The notes: generated by a model from the letters alone, not told the origin. A stretch of 53,644 bases of DNA from Deltaproteobacteria bacterium UBA2409 (GCA_002343185.1 DDRT01000012.1:38780-92423), one strand, 5' to 3'; positions 17,109 to 25,663 are shown, numbered from the stretch's first letter. Made by a program: numbers and translations.

Positions 17109-17973
17109 CGAATCAGAGCTAATAATTACACAAAGTGGCAGAATCTATCACTTAGATCTTTTGCCAGAAGAAGTAGCTGACTCGATTTTAATAGTTGGGG
17201 ACCCTGACAGATCAACTCATATATCAAAATCATTTTTTGAAAAAACTCTGTTTTCAAGATCTCATCGTGGATTAATCACAAATACTGGTACTGTTAATGG
17301 AAAAAACATAACTGTAACCACATCCGGAATGGGAACTCCGTCACTTGAGATCGTCTTAAATGAGCTAGCGGCTTTAAAATTTATTGACTTAAAAACTAGA
17401 AGAAAAAATGAAACCTTTAAGCCCTTCGATATCATTAGAGTTGGAACATCAGGTGGATTAAGAGAGGAGACTGAGCTTGGCACTCTCATTATTTCTGATT
17501 ATGCAATCGGCTTAGATAACACTGGCTTTTTCTACAAACGAAATGAGAATCCATATACAAAACTTGAAGGTGAGCTTGAGAAGTTTCTCGGAATAAAGCC
17601 ATATATTTCAAGATTTAATAAAGATGTTATCCAAGCTCTCGAAGAATCCTGCAAAGAGCTTGGGGTTCCATATAAGATTGGTGCAACAGCTAGTAACTCT
17701 GGTTTCTTTGCTAATCAAGGGCGTGAACTATTACTTGAACCAAGTATTGCTGAAATTGATCAAAAACTTAGTAAATTTGGGGCATTAAATATTGAAAACA
17801 TGGAGATGGAGGCTAGCTTTTTAGCATATTTTTCATCCCTTCTTCCAATAAGATCGGGATGTATCTGTGTTGCTATTGCAAACAGAGCTAAGAACACTTT
17901 TGCTAAAGATCCTACAAAACTCGTTGAAGCTGCTTCGAAGGTAGCAATTAGGGCGCTCGAAAGACTTGGTTAG
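17101..17973 (+). CDS. nucleoside phosphorylase (uridine phosphorylase family)
   Basis: A PNP/UDP-family phosphorylase that cleaves nucleosides with phosphate to free base and ribose-1-phosphate. Residues LIVGDPDRS form the phosphate loop, TTSGMGTPS matches the family's second motif, and NIENMEMEAS is the ribose-binding methionine/glutamate segment. ESELIITQSGRIYHLDLLPEE at the start fits the longer, Bacteroidetes-like uridine phosphorylase branch. I chose the ATG at 17101 (290 aa), 11-12 bases after AGGAG. A longer frame from 17035 lies inside arfB and is unlikely. Salvage role; the pyrimidine genes pyrE-D-F lie next, on the other strand. Confidence 0.86.
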   Translation: MINESELIITQSGRIYHLDLLPEEVADSILIVGDPDRSTHISKSFFEKTLFSRSHRGLITNTGTVNGKNITVTTSGMGTPSLEIVLNELAALKFIDLKTRRKNETFKPFDIIRVGTSGGLREETELGTLIISDYAIGLDNTGFFYKRNENPYTKLEGELEKFLGIKPYISRFNKDVIQALEESCKELGVPYKIGATASNSGFFANQGRELLLEPSIAEIDQKLSKFGALNIENMEMEASFLAYFSSLLPIRSGCICVAIANRAKNTFAKDPTKLVEAASKVAIRALERLG

Positions 17974-17985
17974 AGTTAACTGGGG

Positions 17986-18060
17986 ATCAGGCATGATCCC
18001 TGCCTGGTCAGGCTTCAGCCTGACCTTAACTTTTAAGGTCAGGTTAAATCCAGACCAGAC
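17986..18060. repeat. GGTCAGG palindromic element, copy 3 (alternative hairpins)
   Basis: Between the convergent phosphorylase and purT genes. GGTCAGGCTTCAGCCTGACC (18006-18025) is a perfect 9-bp stem. An overlapping perfect 11-bp stem, CCTGACCTTAA and TTAAGGTCAGG (18019-18043), competes with it. A third small hairpin, GGATCAGGCATGATCC, precedes them. The arrangement could serve both transcription directions. Confidence 0.8.
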
Positions 18061-18074
18061 ATAGATCTACATAA

Positions 18075-19256
18075 TCAAAACAAAATCTTAACAGCATCAT
18101 GCACTCGTTTAGCCTTGGCTCTTGCATCAGTCAGATCGACTCCTCGTGCAAGTGCAACACCAAGACGCCTTTTCCCGTCAATCTCAGGCTTTCCGAATAA
18201 TCTTATTCCAGTGTCAGGCTCCTTTAATGCATGATCAATACCTTCGAACCTTATATCCTTACTATTCCCTTCTCCAAGAATAGCTACAGAAGCACTAGCT
18301 CCAAGTAAAGATACTTTAGGAATTGGAAGACCAAGTATAGCTCTTGCATGAAGTGCAAACTCACTTAACTCCTGTGAAATTAAAGTGACTAACCCTGTAT
18401 CATGTGGCCTTGGAGACACTTCACTAAAATAAACATCATCATCTTTAATAAAAAGCTCAACACCAAATACTCCAAAACCTCCAAGAGCATCTGTAATTTT
18501 TACAGCGATACCTTCCGATCTTTCTCGGGCAATTTTACTCATTGGATGTGGCTGCCAAGATTCCCTGTAATCTCCATCTATTTGAATGTGTCCGATTGGT
18601 TCACAAAAGCTTGTTCCATCACTATGTCTTACGGTTAAGAGTGTTATTTCATAATCAAATGGAATAAACCCTTCAATAATTACTCTCCCTCCACCAGTAC
18701 GCCCACCTTCCTGCGCATATTTCCATGCCTTAAGAACATCTTCCTTTTTACGAACAACACTTTGCCCCTTACCAGATGAGCTCATTATAGGCTTTACAAC
18801 ACAGGGCAAACCAATTGCTTCAACTGCTGCTTCAAAGTCAACAATATTATCAGCGAACCTGTATGGAGATGTTTTTATTGAAAGTTCCTCAGAAGCAAGC
18901 CTTCTGATTCCTTCTCTATTCATTGTTAGATTAGTAGCTCTTGCATTGGGTATAACCTTGTAGCCATCCTTTTCAAGCTCCAAGAGAGCCGATGTTGCGA
19001 TCGCCTCAATTTCAGGAACAATAAGGCTTGGGTCTTCATTTTTTATGACCCTTGTAAGCTCTTCAGGATCAAGCATGTTAATTACATGAGACCTATGAGC
19101 AACCTGCATAGCAGGTGCACCTTGATACCTATCGACTGCTATAACTTCAACTCCAAATCGTTGAAGTTCGATGACAACTTCTTTTCCAAGTTCACCAGCT
19201 CCAAGGAGAAGAACTTTTTTAGCTCCACTTTTTAAGGGCGTTCCAATACTAACCAT
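18075..19256 (-). CDS. purT: formate-dependent phosphoribosylglycinamide formyltransferase PurT
   Basis: An ATP-grasp enzyme of 393 aa that formylates GAR with formate and ATP, the folate-free route for purine step 3. The N-terminal motif is VLLLGAGELGKEV. The ATP-grasp core shows PCVVKPIMSSSGKGQSVV, and EVSPRPHDTGLVT is the PurT-specific metal/ATP site. Full family length. Its start is 3 bases from the pyrF stop, making it the last gene of a pyrE-pyrD-pyrF-purT unit, an unusual pairing of pyrimidine and purine genes. The GGTCAGG element lies just after its stop. Confidence 0.95.
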   Translation of the reverse strand: MVSIGTPLKSGAKKVLLLGAGELGKEVVIELQRFGVEVIAVDRYQGAPAMQVAHRSHVINMLDPEELTRVIKNEDPSLIVPEIEAIATSALLELEKDGYKVIPNARATNLTMNREGIRRLASEELSIKTSPYRFADNIVDFEAAVEAIGLPCVVKPIMSSSGKGQSVVRKKEDVLKAWKYAQEGGRTGGGRVIIEGFIPFDYEITLLTVRHSDGTSFCEPIGHIQIDGDYRESWQPHPMSKIARERSEGIAVKITDALGGFGVFGVELFIKDDDVYFSEVSPRPHDTGLVTLISQELSEFALHARAILGLPIPKVSLLGASASVAILGEGNSKDIRFEGIDHALKEPDTGIRLFGKPEIDGKRRLGVALARGVDLTDARAKAKRVHDAVKILF

Positions 19257-19259
19257 TAC

Positions 19260-19922
19260 TCAGGTTATACTTTTTATTATCTCTTGAGTCACTAATTGAG
19301 GGTCATCTGATTCAGTGATAGGTCTTCCTACTACGATATACTTAGCCCCCCCATCTTTTGCTTCTTTTGGGGTCATTACCCGTCTTTGGTCATCTGAAGT
19401 GTCTCTTGAAAGCCTGATGCCTGGTGTAAGAAAGTAGACTTTTTTTAGTCCCTTTTTAAGGAGTTCTAGTTCTAAAGGAGAGCACACGATTCCATGAGCT
19501 CCTGCACTTTCAGCAAGCTTTCCAAGTTCTAAAACTTTATCTTTAGTGTTACTAACCCCATAAACAGCACTTGTTTCTTCAGGAGAAAATGAAGTTAAAA
19601 TTGTGACTGCCAGAATCTCAGCGCCGCTAGAGTTTCTTACAGCCTCTTCGATCATTCGAGGCCCGCCACTAGCATGGACAGTTATTAAAGAAACTCCTGT
19701 ATCTGCGAGTTTTTTTACACTGTTTTTGACTGTATTTGGGATATCATGAAGCTTTGGATCTGCAAAAACTTTTCCGTACTTTCTAAGCTCCTTAATGATA
19801 GAAAAGCCTTCCTCTAACAGGAGATCGTTTACTTTAAAACCCCAAACCTGATCACTTAGTTTAGATGCAAGCTCTACTGCTGATTTTTTATCTATTCCAT
19901 CCAGAGCTATAATCAGTTCCAC
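19260..19922 (-). CDS. pyrF: orotidine 5'-phosphate decarboxylase
   Basis: Last step of UMP synthesis. A 220-aa TIM barrel. The catalytic Lys/Asp motif is D55PKLHDI61. The phosphate-binding C-terminal motif is KYIVVGRPITES. The short form with VWGFKVND (30s) and VTILTS matches the PyrF group 1. Its start overlaps the pyrD stop by 10 bases, so the two are coupled. No odd residues seen. Confidence 0.95.
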   Translation of the reverse strand: MELIIALDGIDKKSAVELASKLSDQVWGFKVNDLLLEEGFSIIKELRKYGKVFADPKLHDIPNTVKNSVKKLADTGVSLITVHASGGPRMIEEAVRNSSGAEILAVTILTSFSPEETSAVYGVSNTKDKVLELGKLAESAGAHGIVCSPLELELLKKGLKKVYFLTPGIRLSRDTSDDQRRVMTPKEAKDGGAKYIVVGRPITESDDPQLVTQEIIKSIT

Positions 19923-20944
19923 CGCTCTACCTTATGTTGATCCATCAGCCTTATTAATTCCATGTTTATCTCTTTCACAATAGAGGGTCCTTTGTAAACA
20001 AGTCCTGTATATAACTCTACACAACTTGCACCTGCTCTTAGTAGCTGAAAAACTTTATCTCCAGAATCTATTCCACCAACAGCGATTATAGGTTTATCTC
20101 TGCTTATAATACTTCTTACAAACTCAACTCTAGTGGGCAGTTTTTTAAAAAGTGGCACGCCACTAAGTCCGCCTTTTCCAATTGAACCAACATAAACTGG
20201 ATCTTCAGTAAGATCCTCTCGTTTTGAGCTTGTATTTGATAGCACATAACCATTTATATCTTTTGACTCGCAAACTGAAATGTTTTCTTTTAGAACACCT
20301 TCATCAAGATCTGGAGCGAATTTAATAAGTAAGGGGATTTTTGATCTGTTTAATCTAGATAAAAGAGCTTCCAGTGAAGCAGGATTTTCGAATGTTTTCC
20401 CATCTTCTGTATTTGGACAGCTAACATTTAAGATGTGGAATCCTCCTACTTCTTTAACAACCTCATAAGCTGAAATAAAATCTTCCTGCGCTTCTTCGCC
20501 AATCAATTCGGCATCATTAGTTTTTGCAATGTTGATACCAAAAGGAATCTGACTAATTTTTTTCAGCCTGTTCAAAATAGCAGAGGCACCTTCGTTATTT
20601 AATCCCAATCGATTTATCAGAGCCTCATCCCTAGGGAGTCTAAAAAGTCTTGGTTTTGGATTACCTTGTGATGGTCTGAACGTTACAGAGCCAACCTCCA
20701 TAAACCCAAAACCTAATGCAGACATTAAGGAGCTAAGCTTCCCGTTTTTATCGAACCCTGCTGCAAGCCCTACCGGGTTTTTTAGTTCAAGATCAAAAAG
20801 TTTTGTTTTGAGCCTTTCATTTTCATACTGAAACAGATTTCTAATTATACCTGCACTTAAATTTCCAAGTGAACATGAGATATGGTGAATTGTTTCAGGG
20901 TCTATTTTGAAGAGTAATGGCTTTAATAAATCGTACAGCCTCAC
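19913..20944 (-). CDS. pyrD: dihydroorotate dehydrogenase, class 2-like
   Basis: Oxidises dihydroorotate to orotate, with quinone as acceptor in class 2 enzymes. The class 2 N-terminal amphipathic extension is present (RLYDLLKPLLFKIDPETIHH). The FMN-binding NPVGLAAGFDKNG and C-terminal GGIDSGDKVFQLLRAGASCVELYTGLVYKGP are standard. One residue deserves a look: the active-site loop reads NVSCPNTEDG, with Cys where most class 2 enzymes have Ser (SSPN); Cys is the class 1 base. 343 aa. Overlaps pyrE by 4 bases and pyrF by 10. Confidence 0.93.
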   Translation of the reverse strand: MRLYDLLKPLLFKIDPETIHHISCSLGNLSAGIIRNLFQYENERLKTKLFDLELKNPVGLAAGFDKNGKLSSLMSALGFGFMEVGSVTFRPSQGNPKPRLFRLPRDEALINRLGLNNEGASAILNRLKKISQIPFGINIAKTNDAELIGEEAQEDFISAYEVVKEVGGFHILNVSCPNTEDGKTFENPASLEALLSRLNRSKIPLLIKFAPDLDEGVLKENISVCESKDINGYVLSNTSSKREDLTEDPVYVGSIGKGGLSGVPLFKKLPTRVEFVRSIISRDKPIIAVGGIDSGDKVFQLLRAGASCVELYTGLVYKGPSIVKEINMELIRLMDQHKVERWN

Positions 20945-21564
20945 CTACCCATGCCCCAGGTAAAAGGACTTTTCTGCCATTCTTCAAGAGTTTTTAAGTT
21001 TTCTTTAGAAACGTAACCGGTTTCGATCGCAGCCGTTAAGAGATCTTGATAGGTGAGGGCAGAATAAATTTTAGCCCCAACTGAATCAAACTTATCGGTT
21101 GCTTCTTTAAATCCGTATGAAAATATCCCTAAAACTGTACTACACTTTGCACCAGCCTCTCTTACAACAGGAACTGCTTTTGCAGCACTTCCACCGGTTG
21201 AGATTACATCTTCGACTAGTACGACCTCCATTCCGGGTTCTATTTTGCCTTCTATCTGTTTTTGAAGGCCATGTTTTTTTGGTTCGTCTCTTACGTAGAT
21301 TAACGGTAAAAACAGAGCATCAGCTAAACTTGCTGCCCAAGGAAGACCTGCTGTTGGAACACCCCCGATGCAATCAGCTTTAATATTGTTAACTTGTAGA
21401 AGTTTAACTAACTCCGAAACAACAAGTTTTCTAATAGCAGGATCTGAAAGGAGCAGTCGATTATCATTATAGATCGGCATCTTGTAGCCAGAAGCCCAAG
21501 TATAGGGATTATCTGGTGAGAATGTTACCGCATTCAACTTTAAGGCGTGTTTGGCTAGCTCCAC
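20941..21564 (-). CDS. pyrE: orotate phosphoribosyltransferase
   Basis: Transfers the phosphoribosyl group of PRPP to orotate. A 207-aa type I PRTase. The PRPP loop is VVLVEDVISTGGSA (residues about 116-129). The flexible loop RDEPKKHGLQKQIEG precedes it. The N-terminal FTLSSG equivalent is replaced here by YTWASGYKMPIYNDNR, seen in a known PyrE subgroup. First gene of the pyrE-pyrD-pyrF-purT unit. The 36 bases to the MgtC-type stop upstream on the same strand leave room for little more than a short leader; no attenuator is obvious. Confidence 0.94.
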   Translation of the reverse strand: MELAKHALKLNAVTFSPDNPYTWASGYKMPIYNDNRLLLSDPAIRKLVVSELVKLLQVNNIKADCIGGVPTAGLPWAASLADALFLPLIYVRDEPKKHGLQKQIEGKIEPGMEVVLVEDVISTGGSAAKAVPVVREAGAKCSTVLGIFSYGFKEATDKFDSVGAKIYSALTYQDLLTAAIETGYVSKENLKTLEEWQKSPFTWGMGR

Positions 21565-21600
21565 TTGAGTTAGTAGTGTAACACACCTGATTTATGATCT

Positions 21601-22047
21601 TCAAACTTTTCGCTTAGCAAGGTTTAAAAGTTTATGAAACAGTTTTAAAACATACATACAACCAACAGACACCACAGTGGCTGAAACCGCTAGCTCGACA
21701 TATCCAAAGCCAACAGCCATTCCAATTCCAGCGGTACACCAAATTAAAGTAGCAGTAGTAAGCCCAGTAATACCGTTCTCTGATCTAAAGATTGTCCCAG
21801 CACCGAGAAATCCTATTCCTGTTACCACCTGTGCAGCTATTCTTGAAGGGTCTCCATGAAGAATTCCTGAAACAGAGGCAACAGAAATTATCGAAAGTAT
21901 GCAGCTGCCTAGCGAAATTAAGGCAAAGGTCCTTAAACTTGGATCTTTACCTGAAAGCTCTCTTTCTAAACCGATTAATGCTCCTAGCGCCGCAGAAATT
22001 ACTAGTTGAGGCCCATAAGGGTTCCAAAATTCTTCTATACTCATCAC
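21601..22047 (-). CDS. MgtC/SapB family membrane protein
   Basis: A 148-aa protein with four or five hydrophobic segments. The family signature GALIGLERELSGKDPSLRT (about 21-39) is followed by GIGFLGAGTIFRS, both hallmark MgtC/SapB motifs. The C-terminal soluble domain of virulence MgtC is missing, as in most short members. The family is linked to magnesium limitation and ATP synthase control in some pathogens; its job here is not shown by context. It precedes pyrE by 36 bases on the same strand and may be cotranscribed. Confidence 0.87.
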   Translation of the reverse strand: MMSIEEFWNPYGPQLVISAALGALIGLERELSGKDPSLRTFALISLGSCILSIISVASVSGILHGDPSRIAAQVVTGIGFLGAGTIFRSENGITGLTTATLIWCTAGIGMAVGFGYVELAVSATVVSVGCMYVLKLFHKLLNLAKRKV

Positions 22048-22099
22048 GCTTGTATACTAAACCCAGATCTGTTTTGAGTATAGAAGGAATTAGTACATA

Positions 22100-22210
22100 C
22101 GAAGCAATGTCTTATACGGCGTGTTTTGGCTTCGCCAAACCCACGCTCGCCCTGCTTTGCTCATTAAATTTTGAGCTTTTCAATCTCAAAACCAAATGAG
22201 CGCAGGGTTT
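22100..22210 (+). repeat. 110-bp structured intergenic element, copy A
   Basis: Starts CGAAGCAATGTCTTATACGG and ends GCGCAGGGTTT. It contains two stem-loops, TTTGGC-TTC-GCCAAA and a TTTGAGC-type stem. A second copy lies inverted at 25554-25663 and aligns over its whole length with substitutions in loops and compensating changes. It lies between MgtC-type and tldD genes. No coding frame crosses it. Confidence 0.85.
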
Positions 22211-22276
22211 ATGCTGCTAAAGAAAAACTGAAGAAAGAGAGAAAATATTGAGCTGTATTTAATCTATCCTTTGAAA

Positions 22277-22332
22277 AGGTCAGTCTTCCTCCTTCGCTAA
22301 AGCTATGGAGGACAAGAAAGCCAGACCAGGCA
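22277..22332. repeat. GGTCAGG element, copy 4, with a second palindrome inside
   Basis: Begins AGGTCAG and ends CCAGACCAGGCA, the two arms of the GGTCAGG element, but the normal small loop is replaced by about 37 bases. These hold another palindrome, CCTCC...GCTAAAGC...GGAGG (22288-22311). It stands 5 bases after the tldD stop. Confidence 0.7.
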
Positions 22333-22337
22333 CTTTT

Positions 22338-24059
22338 TTACCTACCCCTTTTCCTTCTATTTTTCTTCTTCTTTCTTCTAAGAACATTTGGTCTAGGCTT
22401 AGGGAGAAGATATGGGGTACAAAGCTCTTCTTCTTTTGCTTGAAATTCTAAGTTTTTTATCAGAACTGCGGGCGAGATCGTACTTACAGGTATAAAGCCT
22501 GATTCTGCGCCACAAAAACTATTATCTAGCTCAGGTGAATCTCCAACGGCTATAACGTTATTCAAGGCTTGGAGAGGTGTTCCTACAAGATTAACTCCTC
22601 TTACTACCTCTTCTGTACCATCTGGATATATTAAAGTCGCATATGAAATCTCTCCGCTAAATGCTTGAAAATCATAGCTCGATGTATCGGTCTCACCTCC
22701 TGAGGTTTCGTAAATTATTAAACCATGAGGGGCTTTTTGCTTTTCTATCTCTCTAAGCAAAAGTGACTTTAACTCCTTCATAGAAAGTCCACGTCTAGTG
22801 GTAATCTGTAAAACTCCCATTCTTGAGATCGGTCTTTGATTACTTGAATTCCTTGAATGACCATTTGGGGCAAAATTTCTTTTTGAAAGAGCTGATCTAC
22901 TGGATAAAAATCCTTTCAATACTCCTCCTTCTACAAGCAGTGTATCTTTTGCCTGTACACCTTCATCATCATAGTCGTAAGAGCCAAGACATTTATTTCC
23001 TTTCCAGGTTTTTAGTTTAGGATTATCCCTTATTGTTACATCAACATTAAGAACCTTCTTTCCTAATTGACCCTTAAACGTTTGACCTTCTCCTTGAGAA
23101 AGCAGTCTATCCCCTTCAAGTCTGTGACCAATTGCTTCATGAAATAAAAGGCCTGCAGGACCGGGATATAGGAGGACAGGCCCAGAAAACGAATGAATTT
23201 TTTTTGCATGTGAAAGCTCCATTAGCTTTTCATACTTCTCCCATAGCATCTTTTTTAACTGCCTTAGGTTTGGAAGTTCTTTTTGTGATCTTACATTTAG
23301 CACTAACTCCTGCTCAATGTTTGAACCTTCATCGCTAAGTTTTTTAAAGCTGGCATAAAGTGTAAAAACCTGAACATGTTGAACTACTATTCTATTCTCG
23401 GTGCTAACAAAGATCTTGCTCTCTTGTTCTGAATTAAAGGAGACGATGTCAGCGAAGATACCAGGAAGTTCGCTCATCCATTCAGAGGCTTTCTTGCAGA
23501 ATGTTGACCACCTATTTATATCTACCTTTTCCGCTGTTTCAAATTTAATCGACTTTAAAGGTTTTAGTGGGGTAAAATTCGGAAGATGCCTATTCTCATC
23601 AACTGTTGAGATCCTTCGTGCTTGTTTATGTTGATACTCTGTAACTGCCTCACGAAATCTAACTTCAGTTAATCTCCATAGAGCAGTGGTTAGGCCGTAA
23701 AGATTACCATCGTCAATTGGAACAGTAGAGTGATCATACGATTCTAGCTCTTCTTCCGAGGCCTCTGATAATCCACCATTTGTAGTCTGGTCTCGTTTAT
23801 AGGAGCCAACCCTAATATCACAGTAAACATTCCTGTTTTGGTCTACCCGCTTCTCATAGGTTGACCCCCCGGAGGCAGAGGTATATGCGGTCTCTGAGTC
23901 ACGCAAAAGGAATGACGCATAGTAGGGAGAGGGGAACCTAGCAATCTTCATCCTAAGGGCACGCTTAGCACTGCTCTTAAGAACCGGAATAATCTTTTCT
24001 ATTGAGGAAGGTGCTAACATATATACTCTCTCTTCAGGATAAAGAGTAAGATGATCCAT
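22338..24059 (-). CDS. tldD: TldD/PmbA family metalloprotease, long form
   Basis: A TldD-type zinc peptidase. The signature HEAIGHRLEGDRL (residues about 308-320) holds the HExxxH metal site. NGHSRNSSNQRPISRMG and the C-terminal GVNLVGTPLQALNNVIAVGD and FCGAESGFIPVSTISPAVL segments are family hallmarks. At 573 aa it is about 90-100 residues longer than E. coli TldD. The extra length is mainly N-terminal, and there is a basic tail rich in R/K (last 15 residues). The usual partner TldE/PmbA is not in the window. It is followed by the GGTCAGG element. Substrate unknown; TldD/E degrade unfolded peptides and mature some peptide natural products. Confidence 0.88.
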   Translation of the reverse strand: MDHLTLYPEERVYMLAPSSIEKIIPVLKSSAKRALRMKIARFPSPYYASFLLRDSETAYTSASGGSTYEKRVDQNRNVYCDIRVGSYKRDQTTNGGLSEASEEELESYDHSTVPIDDGNLYGLTTALWRLTEVRFREAVTEYQHKQARRISTVDENRHLPNFTPLKPLKSIKFETAEKVDINRWSTFCKKASEWMSELPGIFADIVSFNSEQESKIFVSTENRIVVQHVQVFTLYASFKKLSDEGSNIEQELVLNVRSQKELPNLRQLKKMLWEKYEKLMELSHAKKIHSFSGPVLLYPGPAGLLFHEAIGHRLEGDRLLSQGEGQTFKGQLGKKVLNVDVTIRDNPKLKTWKGNKCLGSYDYDDEGVQAKDTLLVEGGVLKGFLSSRSALSKRNFAPNGHSRNSSNQRPISRMGVLQITTRRGLSMKELKSLLLREIEKQKAPHGLIIYETSGGETDTSSYDFQAFSGEISYATLIYPDGTEEVVRGVNLVGTPLQALNNVIAVGDSPELDNSFCGAESGFIPVSTISPAVLIKNLEFQAKEEELCTPYLLPKPRPNVLRRKKKKNRRKRGR

Positions 24060-24212
24060 GACAACTTTTAGTATTTTGTGGAAAATGCTGGTAAACTGTT
24101 GAAATAATTCATTTAGTTTCTCATCTCAGAGAGTTGCGTAGACAAAATAAATAAATGTTTGATGAATTTTTTTCACTGACAAAATTTGTAAGTTATTGAT
24201 TTTACTATATAT

Positions 24213-24254
24213 TCAATGATCACGGCTGGTTAGCTAACCAATTGAAATCATTGA
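24213..24254. repeat. nested inverted repeat between tldD and a secreted-protein gene
   Basis: TCAATGAT (24213-24220) and ATCATTGA (24247-24254) enclose the perfect palindrome TGGTTAGCTAACCA (24227-24240). It lies 5 bases downstream of the stop of the gene at 24259 and 150 bases upstream of tldD. It could be a terminator or an operator for tldD. The rest of the 24060-24258 gap shows nothing I can name. Confidence 0.45.
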
Positions 24255-24258
24255 TCTT

Positions 24259-24720
24259 TTATGAGTGCTGTTTTGGACCGCAATTTTCGCAGTCCACTAC
24301 GAGATGTTCGTAAGCCTGACGTCCTCTGCCCAAAAACTCAGCTAACCCGTAGGCTTCAAGCTCTGATGGCCCGCTGAAAAAGACCTTCGTTAAATCAGTC
24401 TTCGAGTAGTAAACTTTTATCCCTTTTGCAGCTACTGGGCTTTGATTCTTTACTAAAACCTTGCCTCCTTCCTGAAGCACAACCGTTAGTTCAGCAATTG
24501 TGCACTCATCTATAAACTGTTGAGGTGAGTCTTTAAACCCATCTAAACAAACAACTGAGCCATCTGTATCCTTATCACTACAGTTTATCCCTCCATGAGC
24601 TCTACAAGTCTCTGGATACGTTTTTTTAAAGTCTGAATATGGAAGTATCTCACCATCAGGAGTGATGATTCTTGATTGAGAGAAAAAGATACTAATAAAG
24701 ATCAAGCAGGAATAAAGCAT
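24259..24720 (-). CDS. secreted hypothetical protein, Cys-rich
   Basis: I do not recognise the family. A short N-terminal signal peptide is visible (MLYSCLIFISIFFSQS). The mature part has Cys pairs around TCRAHGGINCSDKDTDGSVVCLDGFKDS (given in two halves: TCRAHGGINCSD and KDTDGSVVCLDGF) and a C-terminal CENCG. A DGSVVCxDG-type segment occurs in other secreted bacterial proteins, but I cannot assign a function. The gene overlaps the 3' end of the prepilin peptidase by 29 bases if the ATG at 24720 is used; another ATG is 6 bases upstream. It may depend on the peptidase gene for expression. Confidence 0.65.
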   Translation of the reverse strand: MLYSCLIFISIFFSQSRIITPDGEILPYSDFKKTYPETCRAHGGINCSDKDTDGSVVCLDGFKDSPQQFIDECTIAELTVVLQEGGKVLVKNQSPVAAKGIKVYYSKTDLTKVFFSGPSELEAYGLAEFLGRGRQAYEHLVVDCENCGPKQHS

Positions 24721-25513
24721 ATGCAAAAGCTAAGTATGGTCCAAAAGGAATTGGCTTTCCAAAATCTCGCTTCATAAGAAGCAGCCCCAATACACCTCCT
24801 ACTGTTCCTAGTACTGATCCTACAAACAGAGTAAATACAACACCATGTATACCACTCCAAGCTCCTATCGCACCAAGAAGCTTAACATCCCCTAATCCTA
24901 AACCTTCTCTCTTTCTAATTTTGAAATATGACCATGCGATGAACCAAAGACCGCCACCACCAGCTAAAAGACCAAGCAAGCTATCCTCTATTCCAAATAC
25001 AAAAGGCTCCTCTGTTATTGGGTAATATGTCTGAATTATCCCGAACAGCACTCCTAGTATCATTCCAGGATAAGTAAATAAGTTAGGGATTATATAGTAA
25101 TCGTAATCAATAAAAGTGATAACGATCAGAATACATAACCAGATAAAGACTAAGGCTGCAGTTGCAGATAACCCGTAGTAATGGACAGAAAAATAAGCGC
25201 TCAAGGCTGTCAATAATTCAACTAGTGGATATCGAATAGGAATAAACGTCTTACACCCTGAGCAACGACCTCGTAAAAAAACCCAAGAAAAGAATGGAAT
25301 ATTCTCATACCAGGATAGTTGCTTTTTACAGAATGGACAAAGCGATCTTGGTGGGTCAGTAATGGTAAGAGTTTGATTTTTTACATGTTCTGGAAGCGCC
25401 TCAAGCTCTTCTGGCTCAAGCCAGGAATTAAGTCTTGATAGAGGAACCCTATGAATACAGGCTGTAAGAAAGCTTCCGATTAGAAGACCAAATAATGTAA
25501 CTAAGATCAGCAC
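24692..25513 (-). CDS. prepilin peptidase (A24 family, PilD/GspO type)
   Basis: Bifunctional leader peptidase and N-methyltransferase of type IV pilins. The N-terminal domain carries the four zinc cysteines CPFC and CSGC. The two catalytic aspartates lie in FIDYDYYIIPN and in GLGLGDVKLLGA. About eight membrane helices, 273 aa, full length. It is the only candidate in the window to process the Flp pilin at 10962-11144. Most Tad loci use a short dedicated enzyme (TadV/CpaA), so this full-length form may serve several secretion systems. It is separated from the Tad operon by over 12 kb. Confidence 0.93.
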   Translation of the reverse strand: MLILVTLFGLLIGSFLTACIHRVPLSRLNSWLEPEELEALPEHVKNQTLTITDPPRSLCPFCKKQLSWYENIPFFSWVFLRGRCSGCKTFIPIRYPLVELLTALSAYFSVHYYGLSATAALVFIWLCILIVITFIDYDYYIIPNLFTYPGMILGVLFGIIQTYYPITEEPFVFGIEDSLLGLLAGGGGLWFIAWSYFKIRKREGLGLGDVKLLGAIGAWSGIHGVVFTLFVGSVLGTVGGVLGLLLMKRDFGKPIPFGPYLAFAYALFLLDLY

Positions 25514-25553
25514 ATCACACTATTTCATCAAAATTTAAAATGAAGCAATAACA

Positions 25554-25663
25554 AAACCCTGCGCGAATCAGATTTGAGCTTTTAAAGCTCAAATCTGTAT
25601 GAGCATAGCTGGACTAGCGCGGGTTTGGCGTAGCCAAAACACGCCGTAAAAGAGATTGCTTCG
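25554..25663 (-). repeat. 110-bp structured intergenic element, copy B (inverted)
   Basis: Inverse copy of 22100-22210. On the minus strand it reads CGAAGCAATCTCTTTTACGG through to GCGCAGGGTTT. The stems are kept (TTTGGC/GCCAAA, GATTTGAGC/GCTCAAATC), while loop bases differ (TTC in A, TAC in B). It fills most of the gap between prepilin peptidase and the Rrf2 gene. Confidence 0.85.
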
